From positions 50,072-114,071 of the forward strand of contig NZ_JODY01000014.1 of the NCBI RefSeq assembly GCF_000718015.1: DNA of 64,000 bases, written 5' to 3'. The notes below the pieces were generated by a model. That model did no database searches and was not told the DNA's origin. It saw only the letters and a list, made by a program, of their open reading frames with translations. Of the stretch, positions 34,703 through 42,273 are shown piece by piece (within the stretch, counting starts at the first letter, position 1; each line of letters begins with the position of its first letter). This DNA comes from Streptomyces catenulae (GTDB lineage Bacteria > Actinomycetota > Actinomycetes > Streptomycetales > Streptomycetaceae). A program made the position numbers and the translations under genes.

Positions 34703-35821
34703 TCACGGTCGGTCGGTCGTCCATCCCCAGACGTCACGCACGTAGCGCGTGCTGCTCCGGTCGAGGTCGAGGGCGCCGTGCGAGACCGCGGTCCGCACGT
34801 CCCGCCAGGCGCGCTGCAAGGGGTCCGTCTCGGCGAGCATCGCGGAGCCGGACAGCCCGGCGATCCGCTCGACCGCGTCGCGGATCAGGTGTGCCGCCGT
34901 CGCGGCGTCCCGCATGGTGCGGGCCACGGTTCCGGTGTCCGTCGGGGGCGTGTCCGCGGCGGACACCGCGCGGTCCAGGAGCAGCTGGGCGATGTCGAGT
35001 TCGGCGCTGCCGCGGGTCAGGGCCAGCCGGGCGGTCGCGTCGCGTGCGGTGCGCCGCCGCGCCCAGCGGGTGAGGGCCGCGGTGGCCGCGCCCAGGGCGG
35101 GTGCGGCGAACAGCGGCGGGCCGCAGCCCGGCAGGGGCGCCCGGTAGCAGGCGGCCGTCGTGGGGTCGTCGCTGCCGTCGGCCAGCGCGGCGTGCGGGAA
35201 GGTACGGGCGTCGGGTACGCGGACACCGTCGAGGTGGACCGAGTCGCTCGCCGTGGCCCGCATGCCGGTGGCGCACCACGTCTCTGCCACGCGGTACTGC
35301 GCGCGGGGCACGGCGAAGTACCGGATGTCCGGCGGTCGCTCGCCCGCGACGCACAGCAGCGACCAGTCGGCGTGCCGGACACCGCTGAGGAAATCCCACC
35401 GCCCGGAGAGGATCCAGTCGCCGCCGGAACGGGTCGCGCTCCCGGCGGGCCGCAGCGCGCTCGACAGGGCCGCGTCGGGGCCGCCCGCCCACACCTCGTC
35501 CTGCCCGGCGACCGGCAGGAACGCCGCCATCCGGCCCGACGAGGCGTGGATGAGGCCCACCCACGCGGCGGACACACAGCTGCCGCCGACGACCCGCAGC
35601 GCGCGGGCGAGGTCCCCGAAGGTGCCCTCGGCGCCGCCGTGGCGGACCGGGACGAAGTGCCGGGCGAAACCGGCGGTCAGGAGCCGCGCGACGGTGTCCG
35701 GCGCGAGCCGCCGCTCCCGGTCGGCGGTGGCCGCGCGGTCGGCGAGGACGGCGGCCGTGCGGTGCGCGGCGGCCGTCAGCGCGTCCGGCGCCGTCCGCGG
35801 GTCGGCGGCGGCTGCGCTCAC
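34703..35821 (-). CDS. Acyl-CoA-dehydrogenase-fold flavoprotein (class D monooxygenase-like)
   Basis: A 372-residue protein with the acyl-CoA dehydrogenase fold. The N-terminal helical region (LAPDTVARLLTAGFARHFVP), the middle beta domain (GGDWILSGRWDFLSGVRHAD) and the helical C-terminal domain (TRWARRRTARDATARLAL; MLAETDPLQRAWRDVRTAVSH) match HpaB-, HsaA- and ActVA-ORF5-like two-component hydroxylases. It lacks an obvious catalytic Glu of true dehydrogenases. Such enzymes use FMNH2 or FADH2 supplied by a reductase to hydroxylate aromatic rings. GTG at 35821 overlaps the lipocalin stop (GTGA). It is a likely polyketide ring hydroxylase. Confidence 0.85.
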   Translation of the reverse strand: MSAAAADPRTAPDALTAAAHRTAAVLADRAATADRERRLAPDTVARLLTAGFARHFVPVRHGGAEGTFGDLARALRVVGGSCVSAAWVGLIHASSGRMAAFLPVAGQDEVWAGGPDAALSSALRPAGSATRSGGDWILSGRWDFLSGVRHADWSLLCVAGERPPDIRYFAVPRAQYRVAETWCATGMRATASDSVHLDGVRVPDARTFPHAALADGSDDPTTAACYRAPLPGCGPPLFAAPALGAATAALTRWARRRTARDATARLALTRGSAELDIAQLLLDRAVSAADTPPTDTGTVARTMRDAATAAHLIRDAVERIAGLSGSAMLAETDPLQRAWRDVRTAVSHGALDLDRSSTRYVRDVWGWTTDRP

Positions 35822-36225
35822 CGGCCCTCCCCCGCCCGGCGCCACTCCAGGACGCGTCCCACGTCCCGGCCCTCGAAGACCACTGTGCCGGTGAGGCTCA
35901 GCAGCCCGTCGGCGAGATGGAGTTCGCGGATCTGGTCACGGTCCTTCAGCGCCGGGGTGTGGGTGACGGTCACCCGGTGGATCATCCGGGCCCCCGCCAG
36001 CCGCCACGTTCCGGCGTATCCCATGAAGTCGAGGGGGACGGGCGTCGTCGGGCGGCGGGTGGAGGCCGCGGTCCGCATCAGGCTCACCGACATGTGGCCG
36101 TCGTCGCTGTAGATCAGGAGACCGCGCGGGTCCGGCCCCAGGGGGCCTTCGGACCGTTCACCGCCGGGGTCCGCGTCGTCGAACGCGGCCAGGCTCCACA
36201 CACCCGCTACATCGCTTCGCTGCAT
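35818..36225 (-). CDS. Lipocalin-like small protein
   Basis: A 135-residue protein of the lipocalin-like (PF13924) type. DVAGVWSLAAFDD is the signature first strand, followed by DPRGLLIYSDDGHMSVSLMR and GYAGTWRLAG. Members bind small hydrophobic ligands, and some in polyketide clusters have been linked to cyclisation. The SARP-type -10 (TAGCGT) lies 8 nt before the ATG, and no ribosome site is visible, so the transcript is probably leaderless. It heads the operon with the two flavoproteins. Confidence 0.8.
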   Translation of the reverse strand: MQRSDVAGVWSLAAFDDADPGGERSEGPLGPDPRGLLIYSDDGHMSVSLMRTAASTRRPTTPVPLDFMGYAGTWRLAGARMIHRVTVTHTPALKDRDQIRELHLADGLLSLTGTVVFEGRDVGRVLEWRRAGEGR

Positions 36226-36232
36226 GGGCCCG

Positions 36233-36265
36233 ACGCTAGGGAGCGCCCCTCAAGGAGGCGTCAAA
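36233..36265 (-). promoter_or_regulatory. SARP-box promoter of the lipocalin-flavoprotein operon
   Basis: Leftward, TTTGAC (36265-36260) and CTTGAG (36254-36249) at an 11-bp step, then 10 nt, then TAGCGT (36238-36233). The first repeat is weaker. The expected start site is about one base from the ATG at 36225, predicting a leaderless mRNA. Confidence 0.78.
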
Positions 36266-36284
36266 GCCCGTTGGATTAGCCGCT

Positions 36285-36317
36285 CTTGAGCGGTGCCTGA
36301 GCCCGTGGGCCGAGAGT
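36285..36317 (+). promoter_or_regulatory. SARP-box promoter of the methyltransferase gene
   Basis: CTTGAG (36285-36290) and CCTGAG (36296-36301) at an 11-bp step, 10 nt, then GAGAGT (36312-36317). It is divergent from the lipocalin-operon box 20 bp away. The leader to the ATG at 36373 would be about 50 nt. Confidence 0.75.
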
Positions 36318-36372
36318 CGGGACGATCGGCGGCCACGGGGCCGTCCGTGTCGTTCCGACCGCGGAGGGGTGG

Positions 36373-37440
36373 ATGAAGATCATCAAGACCGAGCCGGCCA
36401 CGGTGACGCACGAGGGCGAGGGGGACGGTCCGGTGCCCATGACCGTACTGCGGGAACTCTCCCTCAGCTCCGCCGGCGCCGCCGCGCTCCGCGTGGCCTC
36501 CCGCATCGGCATCGCCGACCTCCTGGGCGACGCCCCCGTCCCCACCGCCGAACTGGCCGCCGCGCTCCAGGCCGACCCGGAGGTCCTGGAGCGGCTGCTG
36601 CGCACCCTGAAGCAGTACGGCATCTTCACCGAGACCCCCGAGGGCCACGTCCACACCCCCGCGTCCCGGCTGCTGCGCGAGGACCACCCGGAGACCTTGA
36701 AGTTCTGGGTGCAGTGGGTGACCGAACCCTGGACCTGGGAGCTGTGGCCGCACCTGGAGGAGGCGGTGCGCACCGGCAAGGGCCACTTCGAGGAGCGGTA
36801 CGGGACGGACTTCTTCACCCACCTGCACCGCGAATCGCCCGAGTCGACGGAGGTGTTCAACCGCTCCCAGACAGAGTTGAGCCGCCTCGCCTCGGACGCC
36901 ATCGCCGACCGCCTCGACCTGCGGGGCGTCCGCACCCTGGCGGACATCGGCGGTGGCCGCGGCCACACCCTGGCCACCCTCCTGGAGAGGAACCCGGACC
37001 TGGACGGCACCCTCGTCGACCTGCCCGCCGCCGTGGCCGAGCCCGACCCGCGGCTGCGCCCCGGAGGCGCCCTGTCCGCGCGGGCACGGGCCGTGGCGGG
37101 CGACTGCCTGAAGGAGATCCCGGTCGAGGCGGACGTCTACCTCTTCAAGAGCATCCTCGAATGGGGCGACGACCGGACCGTCACCGCACTGCGCAACGCC
37201 GCTCGCGCCGGGCACCCCGGCAGCCGGATCGTGGTGATCACCAACCTCGTCGACGACAGTCCGGAGATCCGCTACGCCACCGGCATCGACCTGCTGTTCC
37301 TCCTCAACACGGACGGCAAGCGGCACACGAAGAAGGGCGTGACGGCGCTCGTCGAACGGGCCGGTCTGCGGCTCGAAGGGGTGGCCCCCCTCACCTCTCA
37401 CCTCCACGCGGTCGAGGCGTCCGTCCCGCCGGGGAGCTGA
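36373..37440 (+). CDS. SAM-dependent O-methyltransferase-family protein with altered active site
   Basis: A 355-residue protein of the caffeate/TcmO O-methyltransferase family. An N-terminal dimerisation winged helix (LSLSSAGAAALRVASRIGIADLL) precedes a Rossmann domain with SAM motif LADIGGGRGHTLATLL (about 193-208) and DLPAAV. Where most members read LHDWDDE with a catalytic His, this has ILEWGDDRT, so the base is missing. DnrK/RdmB-type proteins also lack it, and RdmB is not a methyltransferase. It may therefore methylate by proximity or do another SAM-assisted step. ATG at 36373 follows GGAGGGG. It has its own SARP box. Confidence 0.86.
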   Translation: MKIIKTEPATVTHEGEGDGPVPMTVLRELSLSSAGAAALRVASRIGIADLLGDAPVPTAELAAALQADPEVLERLLRTLKQYGIFTETPEGHVHTPASRLLREDHPETLKFWVQWVTEPWTWELWPHLEEAVRTGKGHFEERYGTDFFTHLHRESPESTEVFNRSQTELSRLASDAIADRLDLRGVRTLADIGGGRGHTLATLLERNPDLDGTLVDLPAAVAEPDPRLRPGGALSARARAVAGDCLKEIPVEADVYLFKSILEWGDDRTVTALRNAARAGHPGSRIVVITNLVDDSPEIRYATGIDLLFLLNTDGKRHTKKGVTALVERAGLRLEGVAPLTSHLHAVEASVPPGS

Positions 37441-37475
37441 CCGGCGCGGCCCGAACGCCGGGAACACTCCGCGCC

Positions 37476-37508
37476 CTTGAGCGCTCCTTGAGCGCGCCCC
37501 GGGACCCT
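37476..37508 (+). promoter_or_regulatory. SARP-box promoter of the lone Dabb gene
   Basis: CTTGAG at 37476-37481 and 37487-37492 (11-bp step), 10 nt, then GACCCT (37503-37508). The repeats are perfect and lie 70 nt before the gene, between two genes of the same direction, so the Dabb gene has its own SARP-dependent start. Confidence 0.78.
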
Positions 37509-37577
37509 TTATGGTGCAAAGCGTGTAGCGGGAGAGCCGGCACGCACTGATCGCACCCCATAGGTCCAGAGGCGAAA

Positions 37578-37898
37578 ATGATCATCCATACCTTGGTCTT
37601 CTCCTTCTCCGACTCCATGCCCGAAGCGGAGCGGAACCAGTTCTTCACCGAAATGGGCGAGGTCATCCTCGGCTCCGGTCTGGCCGAGAAGATCGACCAC
37701 AAGCAGCACCTGCGACTGCCGGACGACGACTACGCACCCGTCTTCGTCTCCAGCGCGATCGCGGAAATCAGCTGCAAGGACCTCCCCACCCTGGAGAAGC
37801 TCACGGGCTACGCCAAGCTCGGCGAGTTCCGCGACAAGTGGCAGCAGAAGTACCCGTACAAGGTCGTCTGGGTGAACCACGAGAGGCTGACGGTCTGA
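37578..37898 (+). CDS. Stand-alone Dabb (dimeric alpha-beta barrel) protein
   Basis: A 106-residue Dabb protein. MIIHTLVFSFSDSMPEAERNQ parallels the start of the Dabb half of the aromatase at 29343 (MILHTLIYRFDDEV), and it ends KYPYKVVWVNHERLTV. Such barrels act as small cyclases, olivetolic-acid-cyclase-like enzymes or monooxygenases; there are no obvious cofactor motifs. Translation starts at 37578. Given its SARP box and hairpin end, it is the last cluster gene on this side. A ring-closing or stabilising role on the polyketide is plausible but unproven. Confidence 0.82.
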   Translation: MIIHTLVFSFSDSMPEAERNQFFTEMGEVILGSGLAEKIDHKQHLRLPDDDYAPVFVSSAIAEISCKDLPTLEKLTGYAKLGEFRDKWQQKYPYKVVWVNHERLTV

Positions 37899-37917
37899 TC
37901 CGACAGCCCCGGCCACC

Positions 37918-37950
37918 GCAGAGGCGCTTCCGCCACGGAAGCGCCTCTGC
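37918..37950 (+). terminator. 15-bp hairpin terminator at the cluster edge
   Basis: A perfect 15-bp stem (GCAGAGGCGCTTCCG, 37918-37932, with its complement at 37936-37950) and a 3-nt loop, 20 nt after the Dabb stop. It marks the right end of the SARP-controlled genes. Confidence 0.85.
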
Positions 37951-38223
37951 TCGTGCCACCGCGCCTTCCCCTTGCGCCGGGCCCGGCGAGTTACGGGACA
38001 CCTCCAGGTGACGCGGACCTTCCGGGCCGACGCGCCCGCCCTTGCCTCGTATCCCAGCATTATTGCTGGTCAGAGACGCGCAGGCCGTGTACCACCAGCA
38101 GACGAAACATCTCCCGGCAGAGCCGACAGGAACCACGCTCAGAGGTCAGTGGAAAGTGGGTCCGTGGCGTTCCGCCGCCCGCAGTTCACGCTCGGGCTGC
38201 ACTCGGACGACGAGAGAGCGTTC
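37951..38223. other. Intergenic region at the right edge of the cluster
   Basis: Between the terminator and the next weak gene I see no convincing coding sequence. A small hairpin CCAGCA-TTAT-TGCTGG lies at 38054-38069. No attachment site or repeat was found. Confidence 0.35.
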
Positions 38224-38475
38224 ATGGTGCGCACCGCCGCACTCGGTGTCGTAACAACTGCCGTAATACTCAGCTCGCCCGGCTTCGCGTCAGTGACACC
38301 GACGAGCCCGTCGGCCACTCCCGCGGCGTCTTCATCACCGGAAGCCAGCAGAGTTCCGGAGGGCGGCGCGGCTCCGCCGGAGGCGGACACCGGTCACGGT
38401 CAACGGCGCCCCGGCAGGGGACGGTTGGAGTCGGGCCCTGTGCGGCTGGGGAGGGCGGCCCCTACTGCCGGGTGA
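38224..38475 (+). CDS. Possible small secreted protein or gene remnant
   Basis: An 83-residue reading frame starting MVRTAALGVVTTAVILSSPG, a plausible signal peptide, then a Ser/Pro/Glu-rich tail (TPAASSSPEASRVPEGG) with no folded domain. The composition could be a truncated secreted protein. The frame stays open upstream of the ATG, so the start is uncertain. No homologue is recognised; treat as doubtful. Confidence 0.25.
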   Translation: MVRTAALGVVTTAVILSSPGFASVTPTSPSATPAASSSPEASRVPEGGAAPPEADTGHGQRRPGRGRLESGPVRLGRAAPTAG

Positions 38476-38571
38476 GTCCGGTGCGGCGCCCCTTGTCAGG
38501 TACTTCCTCTCCGGGATTCGGTGTTGCGGTGCTTGTATGCCTTCCCGTCGTGGGTCGGCGGGGACGTCCTG

Positions 38572-39510
38572 TCAGGGGTGGAGGGCCTGGCGCAGGGTGC
38601 GGACCTGGTCGGTGAGGTTGTGTTCGCTGAGGTGGGCCTGGGGGAAGAGGAGGTCGAAGCCGTGGACGGCGCCGGGGACCTGGACGAGTTCGGTGGTGAC
38701 GCCGGCGGCCGACAGCCGTGCGGCGTAGTCGCGGCCCTCGTCGCGCAGCGGGTCGATCTCCGCCACGGCGATGTAGGTGGGCGGTAGGCCGCTGAGGTCG
38801 GTGGCGCGGATCGGGAAGGCGTAAGGGTCGGCGTGGTCGTCCTTCGCGTAGTACTGCACGGCCAGTTCCATGGCGCCGCGGTTGAGGACCGGGGTGTCGG
38901 TGAACTCCCGTGCTGAGGTGCTGGTGAGGCCGCTGTCCACGCTCGGGTAGGTCAGGGACTGGAAGAGCAGGCGCGGGCCCGCCTGGTCGCGGGCGCGGAG
39001 CACGGTGGAGGCGGCGATGTTCCCGCCCGCGCTGCCGCCGGCCACCGCGATGCGGGTGCGGTCTCCGCCGAGTTCGGCCGGGTTGTCGGCGATCCAGGTC
39101 AGGGCGGCGTAGGCGTCGTCGGCTGCGGCCGGGTAGGGGTGTTCGGGGGCGAGGCGGTAGTCGACGGAGACGACGACGGCGTGGGCATCGCGGGCGTAGC
39201 GCAGGGAGCGTCCCTCTTCGGCCTCGGGGGATCCGTAGGTGAAGGCGCCGCCGTGCACGTAGAGGATCATCGGCAGGTCTTCGGTGGCGTCGGGGCGGTA
39301 GACGCGCAGCCGCAGTTGTCCTGCGGGGCCGGGGATGTGGAGGTCGCGCACCTTGACCTGATCGTCGACGGGGGTGTCGGGGCGGGCGCGCAGGAGGGTG
39401 TAGCGCCGGGGGTCGGCGAGGACGGCGTCCAGGCCGTGGAGGGGGAAGACGCCGGTGTCGGCGGTGTCGAGCAGGGTCTGGATCTCGGGGTCGACAGCGG
39501 GGACGGTCAT
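38572..39510 (-). CDS. Alpha/beta hydrolase, hormone-sensitive-lipase (HSL) type
   Basis: A 312-residue esterase/lipase. The oxyanion motif YVHGGAFTYGS and the nucleophile elbow AVAGGSAGGNIAAS define the HSL family; the catalytic Asp lies in EIDPLRDEG and the His in GAVHGFDLLFPQ. DYRLAPEHPYPAAADDAY is a further HSL mark. It would hydrolyse short acyl esters. It is divergent from a GlxA-type regulator (131-nt gap), so regulation by that protein is plausible. Confidence 0.9.
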   Translation of the reverse strand: MTVPAVDPEIQTLLDTADTGVFPLHGLDAVLADPRRYTLLRARPDTPVDDQVKVRDLHIPGPAGQLRLRVYRPDATEDLPMILYVHGGAFTYGSPEAEEGRSLRYARDAHAVVVSVDYRLAPEHPYPAAADDAYAALTWIADNPAELGGDRTRIAVAGGSAGGNIAASTVLRARDQAGPRLLFQSLTYPSVDSGLTSTSAREFTDTPVLNRGAMELAVQYYAKDDHADPYAFPIRATDLSGLPPTYIAVAEIDPLRDEGRDYAARLSAAGVTTELVQVPGAVHGFDLLFPQAHLSEHNLTDQVRTLRQALHP

Positions 39511-39640
39511 GGCTGGATGGCCACCTTCCGGGTGTTCGGCCGGGTGCTGCCCGGTCCGTCGGGCGGGACTGAGCTCAGTCTCTGCCGGTCATCAGCGGCA
39601 CAGAAGTGGCCCGGTGGCCGCTATGTGCAACTATCGGGCC

Positions 39641-40672
39641 ATGAGTGTTGTGACACCGCATCATGTCGCCGTCCTCGCCCTCGCGCCGGTGGTGGCCTTC
39701 GACCTGAGCATTCCGGCCCAGATGCTGGCCGCCGTCGAAACCCGCGCGGGCACCGCGGCCTACGAGGTGCGCACCCTCACCCCGGACGGCTCCCCGGTAC
39801 CGACGGTGAACGGGTACGGCATCACGCCCCAGGGCGACCTGTCCCTGCTGGAGCACGCCGACACGGTGATCGTCGCCGGGACCCGCTGCCCGGAGGTGCT
39901 GGACGCCGGTACGGTGGACGGCTCCGTCGCCGAAGCGCTGCGCGGTGTGGTCCGGCGGCGCGCCCGGTTGGTGTCCCTGTGCACCGGCTCGTTCGTCCTC
40001 GCGGCCGCCGGACTGCTGGAAGACCGCCGGGCCGCGACCCACTGGCGCTACGCGCAGCAGTTCCGGCGGCTCTTCCCGGAAGTCGTCCTCGACACCGGCC
40101 CGCTGTACATCGCCGATCGCGGGATCCTGACGTCGGCCGGTGGCGCGGCCGCCATCGACCTGTGCCTGCACCTGGTCCGGGAGGACCACGGCAGTTCCGT
40201 GGCGAACCGGGTGGCGCGGTACAACGTCGTCGCGCCCATGAGAGAGGGAGGGCAGGCGCAGTACATCGAGCACCCGGTCCGGGAGGACGCGGGCACCTCG
40301 ACGGCCGGGGCACGGACGCTGATGGCGGAGCAGCTGGACCGGCGGCTGTCCCTCAAGGACCTCGCGGCCCACTGCCACATGAGCGTGCGGACCTTCACCA
40401 GGCGCTTCCGGCAGGAGACCGGGCTCTCCCCTGCCGAATGGCTCACCTCGGCCCGCCTGGCACACGTACGCCATCTGCTGGAGTCGACCGAACTGCCCGT
40501 TCACGACATCGCCGCCAGGGCCGGGCTGGGCAGCGACACCAATCTGCGCAAGCACCTGCGCACCGCGCTGGACACGACCCCGTCCGCCTACCGGAGCGCC
40601 TTCCGCTCCGCCACCGCTGTCGGCGCACCGCGCCTCTCCGAGGACCATCGGGTCCGGTCCGCGGGCACGTGA
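39641..40672 (+). CDS. GlxA-family AraC regulator (DJ-1/PfpI + AraC domains)
   Basis: A 343-residue regulator. The N-terminal half is a DJ-1/PfpI-like domain (VVTPHHVAVLALAPVVAFDL; LVSLCTGSFVLAAAGLLEDR holds the Cys elbow; ILTSAGGAAAIDLCL). The C-terminal AraC HTH reads RLSLKDLAAHCHMSVRTFTR and LPVHDIAARAGLGSDTNLRK. ATG at 39641 is chosen over upstream in-frame starts outside the family region. It is divergent from the HSL hydrolase, a likely target. The effector is unknown. Confidence 0.9.
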   Translation: MSVVTPHHVAVLALAPVVAFDLSIPAQMLAAVETRAGTAAYEVRTLTPDGSPVPTVNGYGITPQGDLSLLEHADTVIVAGTRCPEVLDAGTVDGSVAEALRGVVRRRARLVSLCTGSFVLAAAGLLEDRRAATHWRYAQQFRRLFPEVVLDTGPLYIADRGILTSAGGAAAIDLCLHLVREDHGSSVANRVARYNVVAPMREGGQAQYIEHPVREDAGTSTAGARTLMAEQLDRRLSLKDLAAHCHMSVRTFTRRFRQETGLSPAEWLTSARLAHVRHLLESTELPVHDIAARAGLGSDTNLRKHLRTALDTTPSAYRSAFRSATAVGAPRLSEDHRVRSAGT

Positions 40673-40970
40673 CGCCGTTCGGCGCGGGTCGTCCCGGAAC
40701 ACGACCACCTGCACGGAACGTCGGCCGCGCCGGGAATTGAGCCCACCGCGCTGGCGCACGGCTCTCACGCCGCAGAGGTCGCTACGTCCCGTCGTCGAGT
40801 GCCTGGGACGTCGCAGGCACCCGCCGCGTCCTCAGTCACCTGTGCGACAACGAACGGGAGGTCTGAGGGGACGGCGCGGGTCGGGCGGTACGAACACCCC
40901 GACCGGCCGGTCCGAGGGCAGCCGGATACAGTGCGCGCGACGGCATTCCGGTTGTCCAAGGAGGGGACGC

Positions 40971-42176
40971 GTGACCGATACCGGCGAGGCGCGATCCGTC
41001 GACAGCGCAGCGCACGAGACCCGACGGAGCGGACTGCAACGCCTGATGCAGGTCCTCCCCCTGATCGCCCCCGTGCTGCTGTGGGCCGTGCCCTGCTGGC
41101 TGCTGCTGTACGCCGGTCAGCACTGGCCACCCGCCGTCACACTGGTCGGCACCGCCCTGTCCGTCCTCGGCCTGATCGGCATGCCGCTCGCGATGGTGCG
41201 CGGCCACGGCCGACGGCAGAAGGACCGCGCGGCCGTCGTCGGGGACACTCTGCTGGGCATCATCTGGACCTTGTTCACCTGGTCCGTTCTGCTCGGCGTC
41301 CTGCTGCGCCCCGCCCTGGCCGTGACCGGCGTCGGCGACGGCCAGGGCCAGGCTCGGACCGTCACCTGGGCGACCCTCGGCACAGCCGCCGTGCTGCTCG
41401 CCTGGGGGTACGTCGAGGCGCGCCGGGTGCCACGGGTGCGCCGCCTCGACGTTCCTCTTCCGCGCCTGGGAGCCGGGTTGGACGGAACACGGGTCGTCCT
41501 CATCACCGACACCCACTACGGCCCGCTCGACCGCGCCCGCTGGTCGGCGCGGGTCTGCGAGACGGTCAATGGCCTCGCCGCCGACCTGGTCTGCCACACC
41601 GGGGACATCGCGGACGGTACGGCGGAACGCCGCCGCGCCCAGGCCGCTCCGCTCGGCACCGTGCGGGCCACCCGGGCCCGGGTCTACGTCACCGGCAATC
41701 ACGAGTACTACAGCGAGGCCCAGGGCTGGGTCGACCTGATGGACGAGTTGGGCTGGGAGCCGCTGCGCAACCGGCATCTGCTGCTCGAACGCGACGGCGA
41801 CACCCTGGTGGTCGCCGGTGTGGACGACGTCACCGCCGAGTCCTCCGGCCTGGCCGGTCACCGGGCCCATCTCGCCGGGGCCCTGGACGGCGCCGACCCC
41901 GACCTGCCCGTCCTCCTCCTGGCCCACCAGCCCAAGTTCGTCGACCGGGCCGCGGAAGGCGGCGTCGACCTCCAGCTCTCCGGTCACACCCATGGTGGCC
42001 AGATCTGGCCTTTCCACCATCTCGTCCGCATCGACCAGCCCGCCCTCGCCGGTCTCAGCCGCCACGGCACCCGCACCCTTCTCTACACCAGCCGCGGCAC
42101 CGGCTTCTGGGGCCCGCCGTTCCGCATCTTCGCCCCCAGCGAGATCACCCTGCTCGTCCTCCGCGCCCCGCAGTGA
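40971..42176 (+). CDS. Membrane-anchored metallophosphoesterase
   Basis: A 401-residue protein with about four TM segments in residues 25-150 followed by a calcineurin-like phosphoesterase domain. Metal motifs are ITDTHYGPLD, VCHTGDIAD, VYVTGNHEYYSE and LSGHTHGGQIWPFH, all intact. GTG at 40971 follows GAGGGG. Similar proteins (YkuE-like) act on phospholipids or nucleotides at the membrane. The 298-bp gap before it shows nothing recognisable. It stands alone, with a hairpin downstream. Confidence 0.88.
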   Translation: MTDTGEARSVDSAAHETRRSGLQRLMQVLPLIAPVLLWAVPCWLLLYAGQHWPPAVTLVGTALSVLGLIGMPLAMVRGHGRRQKDRAAVVGDTLLGIIWTLFTWSVLLGVLLRPALAVTGVGDGQGQARTVTWATLGTAAVLLAWGYVEARRVPRVRRLDVPLPRLGAGLDGTRVVLITDTHYGPLDRARWSARVCETVNGLAADLVCHTGDIADGTAERRRAQAAPLGTVRATRARVYVTGNHEYYSEAQGWVDLMDELGWEPLRNRHLLLERDGDTLVVAGVDDVTAESSGLAGHRAHLAGALDGADPDLPVLLLAHQPKFVDRAAEGGVDLQLSGHTHGGQIWPFHHLVRIDQPALAGLSRHGTRTLLYTSRGTGFWGPPFRIFAPSEITLLVLRAPQ

Positions 42177-42203
42177 CCTCCCGGACAGCCCCTGTGCCGC
42201 GAG

Positions 42204-42233
42204 GCGGCACCCAGCTCTCGGGCCGGGTGCCGC
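42204..42233. terminator. Hairpin between convergent genes
   Basis: GCGGCACCC (42204-42212) pairs with GGGTGCCGC (42225-42233), between the phosphoesterase gene and the convergent TMEM175-like gene. Confidence 0.6.
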
Positions 42234-42273
42234 ACGGGAGCAGGCCCGAACGCGATCGGTCCTTGGCTGCGGG

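Noticed and set aside
38054..38069. Small hairpin CCAGCA-TTAT-TGCTGG as an attachment site
   Set aside because: It is a single short inverted repeat with no integrase, tRNA or matching direct repeat nearby.
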